Assembly: GCF_001954275.1 (NCBI RefSeq)
Contig: NZ_MBEU01000052.1
Span: 1 to 64,000 of the forward strand
Reading direction: 5' to 3'
From: Mycobacterium sp. IS-836
GTDB taxonomy: Bacteria; Actinomycetota; Actinomycetes; Mycobacteriales; Mycobacteriaceae
DNA length: 64,000 nucleotides
Position 1 is the first letter of the stretch. Every line of letters starts with the position of its first letter. The notes beneath the pieces were generated by a model. It did not search any database. It worked only from the letters and a program-made list of their open reading frames with translations, and was not told the origin of the DNA. The position numbers were made by a program, and so were the translations under genes. Below, in pieces: positions 16,463 to 25,059 of this stretch.

Positions 16463-19140
16463 TGCAGATTCCGGATCTGGCGCCGGTCCGCCTCGACTGT
16501 GACGTGCTGGTGATCGGCGGCGGCACCGCCGGCACGATGGCGGCGCTGTCCGCCGCGGAGCACGGCGCGCGGGTGCTGCTGCTGGAGAAGGCGCACGTGC
16601 GGCACTCCGGCGCGCTGGCGATGGGCATGGACGGCGTCAACAACGCCGTCATCCCCGGCAAGGCCGAACCGGAGGATTACGTCGCGGAGATCACCCGCGC
16701 CAACGACGGAATCGTCAACCAGCGCACCGTCTATCAGACGGCGTCGCGCGGGTTCGCGATGGTGCAGCGGCTGGAGCGCTACGGGGTGAAGTTCGAGAAG
16801 GACGAGCACGGCGAGTACGCGGTGCGCCGGGTGCACCGCTCGGGCTCGTACGTGCTGCCCATGCCCGAGGGCAAGGACGTCAAGAAGGCGCTGTATCGCG
16901 TGCTGCGGCAGCGGTCGATGCGCGAGAAGATCCGCATCGAGAACCGCCTGATGCCGGTGCGCGTGCTGGTGCAGGACGGCCGGGCCGTCGGCGCCGCCGC
17001 CTTGCACACGCGCACCGGTGAGTTCTACGCGATCGGCGCCAAGGCGGTCGTCCTGGCGACGGGGGCGTGCGGCCGGCTCGGTCTGCCCGCCTCGGGTTAC
17101 CTGTACGGCACGTATGAGAACCCGACCAACGCCGGCGACGGGTACGCGATGGCCTACCACGCGGGCGCGGAGCTGTCGGGAATCGAGTGCTTCCAAGTCA
17201 ATCCGCTGATCAAGGACTACAACGGCCCGGCCTGCGCGTACGTGGCCAATCCGTTCGGCGGCTACCAGGTCAACGCCCTGGGGGAGCGGTTCGTCGACTC
17301 CGACTACTGGTCGGGGCAGATGATGGCCGAGGTCAAGAGCGAGATCGACTCCGCGCGCGGGCCCATCTACCTCAAGGTGTCGCACCTGCCCGACGAGACG
17401 CTGACCGCGCTGGAGAACATCCTGCACACCACCGAACGGCCGACCCGCGGCACGTTCCACGCTAACCGCGGGCATGACTACCGCACCCATGACGTAGAGA
17501 TGCATATCTCCGAAATCGGCTTGTGCAGCGGCCATTCCGCGTCCGGGGTCTGGGTCGACGAACACGCACGCACCACGGTGCCCGGGTTGTACGCCGCGGG
17601 GGACCTGGCCTGCGTGCCGCACAACTACATGATCGGGGCGTTCGTGTTCGGCGACCTCGCCGGCACGCACGCCGCATCGACGCTGGGCGAAGTCCCTGCG
17701 CCACAGGACCTCCCGGACGATCAGCTGGCCGACGCCCACGAGCTGATCTACCGGCCGCTGCGGCACCCGGACGGGCCTCCGCAGCCGCAGGTGGAATACA
17801 AGCTGCGCCGCTTCGTCAACGACTATGTCGCGCCCCCGAAGACGGCGGCCAAGCTGTCCATCGCGGTGCGCACGTTCGACCGGATGCGCGGCGAGATCGC
17901 CGAGATCGGCGCCCACAACCCCCATGAGCTGATGCGCGCGGTGGAGGTGTCGTTCATCCGCGACTGCGCCGAGATGGCGGCGCGGTCGTCGCTGACCCGG
18001 ACCGAGTCGCGGTGGGGCCTCTACCACGACCGCGCCGACCTGCCCGGGCGCGACGACAGCCAATGGGGCTATCACCTCAACCTGCGCAAGGGGACCGACG
18101 GCGCGATGGTGTTCCTCAAGCGCCCGGTGGCCCCGTATTTCGTGTCGGTGCCCGAGCTAGACGGCCTGCCGCCGGTGGATCAGACGGTCCACGAGGTGGA
18201 GCAGCCGCCGCTCGTGGGTGGTCAAGCCCCGGCCACCGCCGTCTCCCGAATCGTTTCGTCGGCAACGGTATTCGAACCGCCGTCGCCGCGCATCGCCGAG
18301 GTCCTCGCGCTGGAGGAGCCGACGATCGCCGACCTGCAGCCCTACCTGCGCGACGGGGATCCAGGGGTGCGCCGAACCGCGGTGGCCACGCTCACCGAGC
18401 ACATGCCCGACGGATACGCGCCGGCGCTGTTCGCCGCGCTGGACGACGCCGATGCCGGGGTGCGCCGCACCGCCGCCGAGGGCATTCGCGAGCTCGTCGA
18501 AGTGCTGCCCGACCCGGCCACGGCCCGCGCGCACCTGTCCTCCCGCGACATGGTGGTGCGCGCGGCGTCGGTGTATCTGCTCGCGGCGCGCCGCGCCGGT
18601 GCGGCCGGCCAATATCGCCGCGCGCTCGAGGATCCCGACCATCGGGTGCGCATCGAGGCGGTGCGGGCGTTGGTGTCGGTCGACGACGTGGCCGGGGTCG
18701 TCGCTGCCACCGGCGACGAGAGCCGGGAGGTCCGCATCGCGGCGGCCGCCGGCCTGGCCACGCTGCGCGGCGGCCACGACGCGGTGGCCGTGCTTGTCGG
18801 CGACCCGGATCCGCTGGTGCGCGCGGCGGCGCTGGCCGCGCTGGGCGAATTAGGCTGCGGCGAAGGTGATTTCGCCGCCGTCGAAAAGGCGTTGCGGGCA
18901 CCTGCCTGGCAGGTGCGCGAAGGCGCGGCCCGGGCGCTCAAGGGCGCATCAGCCGAACTCGCCGTCCCCCGGTTGGCCGAGGCGCTCGCCGACGCCCACC
19001 TCGATGTGCGCAAGGCCGCGGTGCTCAGCCTCACCCGGTGGGCCGGCGAACCCGCCGCCCGCGATGCGCTCGGGATCGCGCTCAAGGACGGCGACGCCGA
19101 CGTGCGGGCCTACGCACGCCGGGCCCTGGAGGAGGGATAA
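16462..19140 (+). CDS. AprA-like FAD-dependent oxidoreductase fused to a C-terminal HEAT-repeat domain
   Basis: An 892-residue fusion. Residues 1-~560 form a fumarate reductase/adenylylsulfate reductase alpha-type flavoprotein: FAD-binding VIGGGTAGTMAALSAAEHG, then RHSGALAMGMDGVN and GIVNQRTVYQTASRGFA regions that resemble AprA, AVVLATGACG, and the late FAD motif GLYAAGDLAC. Residues from about 610 to the end are a series of roughly eight short helical repeats (PBS-lyase HEAT-like; recurring DxDxxVRxxAxxAL pattern). The partner is probably the ferredoxin in the same operon. A true AMP-forming sulfite chemistry is not implied. The repeats may bind a partner or scaffold the complex. Confidence 0.85.
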   Translation: MQIPDLAPVRLDCDVLVIGGGTAGTMAALSAAEHGARVLLLEKAHVRHSGALAMGMDGVNNAVIPGKAEPEDYVAEITRANDGIVNQRTVYQTASRGFAMVQRLERYGVKFEKDEHGEYAVRRVHRSGSYVLPMPEGKDVKKALYRVLRQRSMREKIRIENRLMPVRVLVQDGRAVGAAALHTRTGEFYAIGAKAVVLATGACGRLGLPASGYLYGTYENPTNAGDGYAMAYHAGAELSGIECFQVNPLIKDYNGPACAYVANPFGGYQVNALGERFVDSDYWSGQMMAEVKSEIDSARGPIYLKVSHLPDETLTALENILHTTERPTRGTFHANRGHDYRTHDVEMHISEIGLCSGHSASGVWVDEHARTTVPGLYAAGDLACVPHNYMIGAFVFGDLAGTHAASTLGEVPAPQDLPDDQLADAHELIYRPLRHPDGPPQPQVEYKLRRFVNDYVAPPKTAAKLSIAVRTFDRMRGEIAEIGAHNPHELMRAVEVSFIRDCAEMAARSSLTRTESRWGLYHDRADLPGRDDSQWGYHLNLRKGTDGAMVFLKRPVAPYFVSVPELDGLPPVDQTVHEVEQPPLVGGQAPATAVSRIVSSATVFEPPSPRIAEVLALEEPTIADLQPYLRDGDPGVRRTAVATLTEHMPDGYAPALFAALDDADAGVRRTAAEGIRELVEVLPDPATARAHLSSRDMVVRAASVYLLAARRAGAAGQYRRALEDPDHRVRIEAVRALVSVDDVAGVVAATGDESREVRIAAAAGLATLRGGHDAVAVLVGDPDPLVRAAALAALGELGCGEGDFAAVEKALRAPAWQVREGAARALKGASAELAVPRLAEALADAHLDVRKAAVLSLTRWAGEPAARDALGIALKDGDADVRAYARRALEEG

Positions 19141-19154
19141 GGCGTCGTCGTCGC

Positions 19155-20123
19155 TCAGCGATGGCCCAGCGATACGTTCGGCGCCGTGCCGGCCGCGATC
19201 AGTTGGTCGGCAACAACTTTGGCCTCGTCGACGGGGATGGCGAAGCCCACGCCGATCCAGCCCGTCGGACCGCCCGGATGAGTCGCGTTCATCGTTGCGA
19301 TCGCAGAATTGAGCCCTATCAACGCACCGGTTGTGTCGATCAATGCGCCTCCGGAGCTGCCGGGGCTCATCGTGGCGTCCGTTTGGATCGCGTCAAGCAC
19401 GGCATTACCGCTACCGGGGCCGACGATGCCCGACACCGGGCGGTGCAGCGCGCTGATGACCCCGGTGGTGACGGTGCCGTCCAGCCCGAGCGGCGCGCCG
19501 ATGGCGATCACGTTTTGGCCCACATGAAGCCCGGCCGACGTTCCCATCGTGATCGGGCGCAGACCCGAAATGCCTTGCACGCGAACGACTGCGATGTCGG
19601 TCGAGGTATCGGCGCCGACGATGGCGAACGGCGCGGAGCGGCCGTCGGCGAAAGTCGCGGCGGTCTGGACCGCCATACCGGTTTGACGCGGATCGGGCGC
19701 TGCCACAACGTGATTGTTGGTGAGAATGAATCCGTCGGCGCTCAGGACTACCCCGGAGCCCTCCTCGGTCTGATCGCCGATCGCCGTCTCCAGTTTGACC
19801 ACGCTGGGAATCGCCCTGGCCGCCGCCTGCTCGACGGTTGCGGCCGCTGTACCGGCCGGCGGTTGGGTGGGCGCTGCCGGGGCGCTGACGGTGGGCGCGG
19901 CTGGGCGGAGTTCGACGACGCTGAAGGCGCCGACGGCGCCCGAGAACAGGGCAAGCGCCGCGGCGCCGAGGAGGAACCCGAACCGAGATCGCAGCCAGAG
20001 CACCCCACGTGACCGGTGTGGTCGCGGTGTTTCGTGGCGGCCGCCAGTCAATTCATGGCTGCCCGCGGGCCATTCGTGGCGGCCCACAGTGCGCAGGGGC
20101 CCGGTATGGGCATCGGTCGTCAT
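19155..20123 (-). CDS. Membrane-anchored trypsin-like serine protease without PDZ domain
   Basis: A 322-residue HtrA-type protease. A hydrophobic segment around residues 48-66 (FGFLLGAAALALFSGAVG) follows a cytoplasmic, basic N-terminus, and an Ala/Pro/Thr linker leads to the protease domain. The triad is visible: histidine in LTNNHVVA, aspartate in STDIAVVRV and serine in SPGSSGGALID, where the common GNSGG is GSSGG. The chain ends right after the protease fold, so the usual PDZ domain is absent. The ATG at 20123 was chosen; in-frame GTG (20141) and ATG (20132) starts lie upstream. Probably extracytoplasmic quality control or processing. Confidence 0.8.
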   Translation of the reverse strand: MTTDAHTGPLRTVGRHEWPAGSHELTGGRHETPRPHRSRGVLWLRSRFGFLLGAAALALFSGAVGAFSVVELRPAAPTVSAPAAPTQPPAGTAAATVEQAAARAIPSVVKLETAIGDQTEEGSGVVLSADGFILTNNHVVAAPDPRQTGMAVQTAATFADGRSAPFAIVGADTSTDIAVVRVQGISGLRPITMGTSAGLHVGQNVIAIGAPLGLDGTVTTGVISALHRPVSGIVGPGSGNAVLDAIQTDATMSPGSSGGALIDTTGALIGLNSAIATMNATHPGGPTGWIGVGFAIPVDEAKVVADQLIAAGTAPNVSLGHR

Positions 20124-20175
20124 CGTTAGCATCCGTAACACGTGTCGAATGCCCGTTTTTCGTCCGAAGAAACAT

Positions 20176-20715
20176 CTACCGCAAGGCCTTGGCGTACAGC
20201 AGGGCGTCCAGCGGCTCGGGGGCGATGGTGGGGTACACGGCGTACCGAGTCAGCCGGCCCTCCAGCTCGAACCCGGCCCGCAGCAGCACCCGGGCCGACC
20301 GCTCGTTGTCGACATGGCAGGTGGCCCAGACGCGGTACACGCCCCGATCGGCCTGCAGCGCGTTCATCAGCAGGCCGAGCACCTCGGTCATGAATCCCTT
20401 GCCCCACCACCGCCGGCCGATGCAGTAGCCGATCTCGACCGAGTGCGGCACCGGGCGCCGGCAGCTGGTGAGTCCGATGACTTCGTCGCTGTGCCGCAAC
20501 GCGATGGCCCACGTCCGTTCGTCGTCGCTGACGTTGAGCTTCTCGGCGATCACCCGCCGTGTCGCCGCCACGTCCTGGTGCGGCGTCCACTTCAGGTACT
20601 TGGTGACCTTCGGGTCGCGGGCGACCCGTTGGTAGAGCGCGCCGGCGTCGTCGAGCACGGGCGGGCGCAGCAGCAGCCGCGGCCCGGCGATGCGGTCAGG
20701 CGGGTAGTCGACCAT
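20176..20715 (-). CDS. GNAT-family N-acetyltransferase (RimJ/RimL type)
   Basis: A 179-residue acetyltransferase of the RimL-like group. Conserved parts are the start GPRLLLRPPVLDDAGALYQ, the acetyl-CoA loop region RRWWGKGFMTEVLGLLMN and the end NERSARVLLRAGFELEGRL. Family members acetylate ribosomal protein N-termini or small amines; the substrate here is not known. The start lies 4 bp after the stop of the beta-lactamase-like gene, so the two are probably one transcript. Confidence 0.88.
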   Translation of the reverse strand: MVDYPPDRIAGPRLLLRPPVLDDAGALYQRVARDPKVTKYLKWTPHQDVAATRRVIAEKLNVSDDERTWAIALRHSDEVIGLTSCRRPVPHSVEIGYCIGRRWWGKGFMTEVLGLLMNALQADRGVYRVWATCHVDNERSARVLLRAGFELEGRLTRYAVYPTIAPEPLDALLYAKALR

Positions 20716-20719
20716 CGCG

Positions 20720-21982
20720 TCAGAGCCCGAGCGCCTGATAGGTGCGGCGGACGAATTTCGGTTGCACCGATTGGAGTTTCGCCAGCGACGTGTTGCCGGC
20801 GATCGCCGCGGCCACGTCCGCGGACATGTCGGGCAGGTTCTGGACCAGATACAGCAGGATCAGGTCCGCGGTCGGGTCGGCCTGCCACCAGGTGCCGTAG
20901 GCGCCGGGCCAGCTGAAGGTGCCGAGCCCGCCCGGCCCGAACAGCGGCGCGCTCTTGGCCGGATCGGTCACCACCGACAGGTTCAGCCCGAAGCCGCGGC
21001 CCACCCAATAGGGCGCGCCCAGGAAGTTGTGCCGCTTTTGGTCGTCGGTGAGCCGGTCGGTGCGCATCATGCGGGCCGACTCCGGCGACAGCACCCGCAC
21101 GCCGTCGACGGTCCCCTCGCCGAGCAGCATCCGCACGAAGCGCAGGTAGTCGTCGGCGGTCGACCACAGCCCGCCGCCGGCGTTGGGGAAGGACGGTGGC
21201 TTGATGTGCGGCGGCCCCATCGCGTCGTGGTGCAGCTGTCCCTGCCCGTCGAGCCGGTACATGGTCGCCGCGCGCCGGCGCCCTTCGGGGGACACGAAGA
21301 ACCCGGTGTCGGGCATGCCCACCGGGCCCAGGACCCGTTCGTCGAGCACCTGGTGGAACGGCTTCCCCTCGATGCGGGAAGCGATGACTCCCAACAGGTC
21401 TATGGAATGGCTGTAGGTCAATCGGTCTCCGGGCTGGTGGACCAGTGGCAGCTTGGCCAGCTCGGCCAGCCAGGCGTCGGGGCCCTGGTTGAACGGCAGC
21501 CGCACGTAGGCCTTGGCGATCGGCCCGGACACCGAGAAGCCGTAGGCCAGGCCGCTGGTGTGGGTGAGCAGGTCCTCGATCAGGATGGCCCGGCCCAGCG
21601 GATGCGTCCGGTCCAGCGGACCGTGCGGGTCGTCGAGCACCCGCACGTCAGCCAGTTCGGGCGCCCAGCGCGTGATCGGATCCGTCAGCGCCAGCTTGCC
21701 CTCGTCGACCAGGCTCATCACCGCGGCCACCGTGACGGGCTTGGTCATCGACGCGATGCGAAACAGGGTGTCGCGCTGCATCGACAGGCCGGCGTCGACG
21801 TCGCGGTATCCGATCTCGTTGAGCTGCAGCACTTCTCCGCGCTGCCACACCACCGTCAACGCGCCGGCGAGCAGGCCGGCGTCGCAGGCCTCGCGGAGGG
21901 AGGCCGCATTGCCGTCAAGATTCACCCCGTCGAGACTAATGTGGCGGTCGCTGGGCCTAAGCGCCGGCCGGACGGCAGGCAC
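20720..21982 (-). CDS. Beta-lactamase-fold serine hydrolase/esterase
   Basis: A 420-residue class C beta-lactamase-type serine hydrolase. The nucleophile motif SMTK (in LFRIASMTKPVTVAA) and the tyrosine motif YSHS (in DRLTYSHSIDLLG) are present. Mycobacterial relatives are mostly lipid esterases or peptidases rather than true beta-lactamases. No signal peptide is seen. The ATG at 21982 overlaps the upstream gene by 26 bp; an internal GTG at 21925 is an alternative that would remove the overlap. Confidence 0.85.
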   Translation of the reverse strand: MPAVRPALRPSDRHISLDGVNLDGNAASLREACDAGLLAGALTVVWQRGEVLQLNEIGYRDVDAGLSMQRDTLFRIASMTKPVTVAAVMSLVDEGKLALTDPITRWAPELADVRVLDDPHGPLDRTHPLGRAILIEDLLTHTSGLAYGFSVSGPIAKAYVRLPFNQGPDAWLAELAKLPLVHQPGDRLTYSHSIDLLGVIASRIEGKPFHQVLDERVLGPVGMPDTGFFVSPEGRRRAATMYRLDGQGQLHHDAMGPPHIKPPSFPNAGGGLWSTADDYLRFVRMLLGEGTVDGVRVLSPESARMMRTDRLTDDQKRHNFLGAPYWVGRGFGLNLSVVTDPAKSAPLFGPGGLGTFSWPGAYGTWWQADPTADLILLYLVQNLPDMSADVAAAIAGNTSLAKLQSVQPKFVRRTYQALGL

Positions 21983-22712
21983 GCGAAAGGACGTCCTCGA
22001 TCGTTTCTGCGTTCGCGTGTGGATCGCGCAGCCGCGCCGGACAGCGCCCCCACAGCAGCAGCGGCAGCTCGTGGGGCTGCAGCTCGATCGCTACGTCGGT
22101 GCCGTCCTGGGCCATCGAAAGTTCTTCCCCTGGTGTCACAGCCACCCCGGGCCGACCAGCGCTCCGCAGAACCATTGGCCGCGAGACCAAGTCAGATCTG
22201 CGCCATCGCCGCGCTTCCGCCAACGTGGGCATCGCATCGAACACCGCAAGCGCATGGGTAACCATTGCCGGATCGGAGAGCGAGCGGATGCTGACATCGT
22301 CGTCGCCGACCAGATCCCATCGGTGCAGCACCGCTTCGCTATGGCTGTGCATGCGAAGCCGTTCGCCGGTCATGGCCCACCCCGTGTACATGATCGTGTC
22401 GTCCTCATCGAGGCCTGCCACAGCGGACTCGAAGCGAACGGCGTGCTGCACCAGCCGTTCTCGAAGCACGGCGTCGGGCATTGCCCGAAATGGCGGCTCG
22501 CGTTCTTCCCATGACCGCGTCGCCCTTGTGGGCTCACCCGCGAGGTGCTCCTCGATCAGGTTGGCTCGCTCCTCGGCGGCGGCCGCGACGTGCGCGGCGA
22601 GCTCGTGGGCGCTCCAGGCGGAGCACCACGTGGGCGCCGTCGGCTGTAAGCGGGACAAGCTCGAAATGAGCGCGCGCATGGCTTGGTCGCGCAGGCTCGC
22701 GGCGGCCTCCAT
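21957..22712 (-). CDS. Mycothiol-dependent maleylpyruvate isomerase-like protein
   Basis: A 251-residue protein of the DinB-like/MDMPI superfamily. The N-terminal four-helix region contains TWCSAWSAHELAAHVAAAAEERANLI, with the histidine typical of the metal site, and HSHSEAVLHRWDLVGDD follows about residue 120. The C-terminal part resembles the MDMPI C-terminal domain. Enzymes of this family use mycothiol, the actinobacterial thiol, for isomerisation or conjugation. The substrate is unknown. First gene of a four-gene minus-strand run. Confidence 0.75.
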   Translation of the reverse strand: MEAAASLRDQAMRALISSLSRLQPTAPTWCSAWSAHELAAHVAAAAEERANLIEEHLAGEPTRATRSWEEREPPFRAMPDAVLRERLVQHAVRFESAVAGLDEDDTIMYTGWAMTGERLRMHSHSEAVLHRWDLVGDDDVSIRSLSDPAMVTHALAVFDAMPTLAEARRWRRSDLVSRPMVLRSAGRPGVAVTPGEELSMAQDGTDVAIELQPHELPLLLWGRCPARLRDPHANAETIEDVLSRACRPAGA

Positions 22713-22779
22713 GGCGTCCAGCCAACAGATAACCGGGTCTACGAGCTAGCGATTATTCGACATCACAGCCCGCGACCGG

Positions 22780-23457
22780 TCAGCGCCGTTGCGCGCGCAC
22801 GACCCAGAACGCCATCTCGATGTCGTTGCCGTCGAGTTCCCGGCGCACCGTCGCAGGCTCCAGCGATTCGATCTCCCAGCCCGCGCCGCCGAGAACGTCG
22901 CGCAGCGTCCGCTCGGACACCGCGGGCCGCGGCCGCTCCTCGTCGGGCGGCTGGGCGTCGGAGAAACAACTGAGCAGCAGGGTGGCGCCCGGCCGGGTGG
23001 CGCGGTGCGCCGCGGCCGCGTAGCTGCGCTTGGCGTCGTCGTCGAGGCAGTGGAACATGCCGCTGTCGACAATGGTGTCGAACGCGTCGGTGTAGCCCTC
23101 GAGCGTGGTGGAGTCGGCGACGGCGAACGTCACCTCGACCCCGGCGTCCGCGGCGCGCCGCTCGGCGGTTTTCAGCGCGGTCGGGGAGATGTCCAGACCG
23201 GTGACGTGGTGTCCGTTCTTGGCCAGGTAGATGGCGTTGTCGCCGAGCCCGCAGCCGACGTCGAGGACGTCGCCGCGGACCCAGCCGCCGTCCTGCCACG
23301 CGACGACCGTCTCCTTGGGCGCCTTGGTGTCCCACGGCGGCGTGGCCACGGCGGGCAGGCCCTCGGCCGGGCTTTCGCCGCGATACAGGGCATCGAAATC
23401 GAGAACCGGAAACTGGGAGGAATTCGAGGGATTTGAGGGGGAAGGCGCGCCTGTCAT
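22780..23457 (-). CDS. Class I SAM-dependent methyltransferase (Rv1377c-like)
   Basis: A 225-residue methyltransferase with motif [17 protein letters not shown], the acidic residue after strand 2 in [11 protein letters not shown] and a central [14 protein letters not shown]. The ATG at 23457 was chosen because a TACCCT -10 box ends 7 nt upstream, whereas the longer frame would extend into the pyrR leader and coding region. It diverges from pyrR; the two -10 boxes are 11 bp apart. Substrate unknown. Confidence 0.85.
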   Translation of the reverse strand: MTGAPSPSNPSNSSQFPVLDFDALYRGESPAEGLPAVATPPWDTKAPKETVVAWQDGGWVRGDVLDVGCGLGDNAIYLAKNGHHVTGLDISPTALKTAERRAADAGVEVTFAVADSTTLEGYTDAFDTIVDSGMFHCLDDDAKRSYAAAAHRATRPGATLLLSCFSDAQPPDEERPRPAVSERTLRDVLGGAGWEIESLEPATVRRELDGNDIEMAFWVVRAQRR

Positions 23458-23464
23458 TTTCGCC

Positions 23465-23470
23465 AGGGTA
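23465..23470 (-). promoter_or_regulatory. TACCCT -10 box for the methyltransferase
   Basis: On the minus strand TACCCT lies 7 nt before the ATG at 23457, giving a leaderless start. Confidence 0.4.
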
Positions 23471-23481
23471 GCGCGGAATGC

Positions 23482-23487
23482 TACGCT
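23482..23487 (+). promoter_or_regulatory. TACGCT -10 box for the pyr operon
   Basis: TACGCT would start transcription near 23494, leaving a leader of about 58 nt that includes the whole PyrR-type hairpin described at 23501-23540. No clear -35 was seen. Confidence 0.4.
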
Positions 23488-23500
23488 GCCGGGCAGTCGA

Positions 23501-23540
23501 CATCCTTTAACGATCCGTCCAGAGAGGCGGAGAAGGAGGT
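23501..23540 (+). promoter_or_regulatory. PyrR-binding leader hairpin that can hide the pyrR ribosome binding site
   Basis: The sequence TCCAGAGAGGC (23518-23528) matches the conserved PyrR-binding loop core UCCNGNGAGGY. Flanking CCGTC (23515-23519) can pair with GGCGG (23526-23530), and CATCCTT (23501-23507) can pair with AAGGAGG (23533-23539) with one mismatch. The second arm is the Shine-Dalgarno sequence of pyrR (GAAGGAGGT, 23532-23540). Binding of PyrR with UMP would thus block translation, the mode described for mycobacterial PyrR. Folding was done by eye. Confidence 0.7.
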
Positions 23541-23551
23541 CAAGATCTCGC

Positions 23552-24115
23552 ATGGGTGCCGCGGGTGATGCCGCCAGCGGCAGGGAATTGATGTCTGCGG
23601 CCGACGTCGGTCGCACCATTTCGCGCATCGCGCATCAGATCATCGAAAAGACCGCGCTCGACAGTCCCGACGCCCCACGGGTGGTGCTGCTCGGCATCCC
23701 GACCCGCGGTGTGATCCTGGCCCAGCGCCTGGCCACCAACATCGGCGAATACAGCGGTGTCGAGGTCGGCCACGGCGCCCTCGACATCACGCTGTACCGC
23801 GACGACCTGATGCAAAAGCCGCCCCGCCCGCTGGAGGCCACGTCGATCCCGGCCGGCGGCGTCGACGACGCGCTGGTGATCCTCGTCGACGACGTGCTGT
23901 ATTCCGGGCGCTCGGTGCGCTCGGCCCTGGACGCGCTGCGCGACGTGGGCCGGCCGCGCGCCGTGCAGCTCGCGGTGCTGGTCGACCGCGGCCACCGCGA
24001 ATTACCGCTGCGCGCCGACTATGTCGGCAAGAACGTGCCGACCTCACGCACCGAGAGCGTGCACGTGCAACTCGCCGAGCACGACGGCCGCGACGGGGTG
24101 GTGATCTCCCGATGA
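23552..24115 (+). CDS. pyrR: Pyrimidine operon regulatory protein PyrR
   Basis: A 187-residue phosphoribosyltransferase-fold protein that binds pyr mRNA and senses UMP/PRPP; it can also have uracil phosphoribosyltransferase activity. The PRPP loop reads [18 protein letters not shown], and the N-terminal RIAHQIIEK and [13 protein letters not shown] are typical. The ATG at 23552 lies 11 nt after a strong GAAGGAGGT. It overlaps pyrB by 4 bp and heads the pyrimidine operon, in the order of Rv1379. Confidence 0.95.
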   Translation: MGAAGDAASGRELMSAADVGRTISRIAHQIIEKTALDSPDAPRVVLLGIPTRGVILAQRLATNIGEYSGVEVGHGALDITLYRDDLMQKPPRPLEATSIPAGGVDDALVILVDDVLYSGRSVRSALDALRDVGRPRAVQLAVLVDRGHRELPLRADYVGKNVPTSRTESVHVQLAEHDGRDGVVISR

Positions 24116-25059
24116 CCCGCCACCTGCTGACCGCCGGCGACCTCAGCCGCGACGACGCCACCGCCATCCTCGATGACGCGGACCGCTTCGCGCAGGCCCT
24201 GGTCGGCCGCGAGATCAAGAAGCTGCCGACGCTGCGCGGCCGCACCGTGATCACGATGTTCTACGAGAACTCGACCCGCACCCGGGTGTCGTTCGAGGTG
24301 GCCGGGAAGTGGATGAGCGCCGACGTGATCAACGTGAGCGCGGCCGGATCGTCGGTGGGCAAGGGCGAGTCGCTGCGCGACACCGCGCTGACGCTGCGGG
24401 CCGCCGGCGCCGACGCGCTGATCATCCGGCACCCGGCCTCCGGTGCCGCCCACCTGCTCGCCGACTGGACGGCGCCGGCGGACGGCGAGGGGCCGTCGGT
24501 CATCAACGCCGGCGACGGCACGCACGAGCATCCGACGCAGGCGCTGCTCGACGCGCTGACCATCCGCCAGCGGCTCGGCGGCATCGAGGGCCGGCGCATC
24601 GTGATCGTCGGCGACATCCTGCACAGCCGCGTCGCGCGGTCCAACGTCGTGTTGCTGGACACCCTGGGCGCCGAGGTGGTGCTGGTGGCGCCGCCGACGC
24701 TCCTGCCGGTCGGCGTCGACGGCTGGCCGGCCACCGTCTCGTATGACTTCGACGCCGAGTTGCCCGCGGCCGACGCCGTGCTGATGCTGCGGGTGCAGGC
24801 CGAGCGGATGAACGGCGGCTTCTTCCCCTCGGTGCGCGAGTACTCGGTGCGCTACGGGCTTTCCGATCGGCGCCAGGCGATGCTTCCCGGCCATGCCGTG
24901 GTGCTGCACCCGGGGCCGATGGTGCGCGGCATGGAGATCGCGTCCTCGGTGGCCGATTCGTCGCAATCGGCTGTGTTGCAACAGGTTTCCAACGGTGTCC
25001 ACGTCCGGATGGCCGTCCTGTTCCACGTGCTGGTGGGCGCGCAGGAGATCGCGGCATGA
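24112..25059 (+). CDS. pyrB: Aspartate carbamoyltransferase catalytic subunit
   Basis: A 315-residue enzyme that joins carbamoyl phosphate and aspartate in pyrimidine synthesis. The carbamoyl phosphate site reads STRTRVSFE (residues around 54-62) and the [10 protein letters not shown] segment is present; the 80s-loop [12 protein letters not shown] supplies a lysine from the neighbouring subunit. No pyrI-like regulatory subunit lies nearby. Coupled by 4-bp overlaps to pyrR and pyrC. Confidence 0.96.
   Translation: MTRHLLTAGDLSRDDATAILDDADRFAQALVGREIKKLPTLRGRTVITMFYENSTRTRVSFEVAGKWMSADVINVSAAGSSVGKGESLRDTALTLRAAGADALIIRHPASGAAHLLADWTAPADGEGPSVINAGDGTHEHPTQALLDALTIRQRLGGIEGRRIVIVGDILHSRVARSNVVLLDTLGAEVVLVAPPTLLPVGVDGWPATVSYDFDAELPAADAVLMLRVQAERMNGGFFPSVREYSVRYGLSDRRQAMLPGHAVVLHPGPMVRGMEIASSVADSSQSAVLQQVSNGVHVRMAVLFHVLVGAQEIAA

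Noticed and set aside
16105..18075. A 656-codon minus-strand frame over the AprA-like gene
   Set aside because: Antisense shadow; no ribosome binding site or domain, while the plus-strand frame has FAD motifs.
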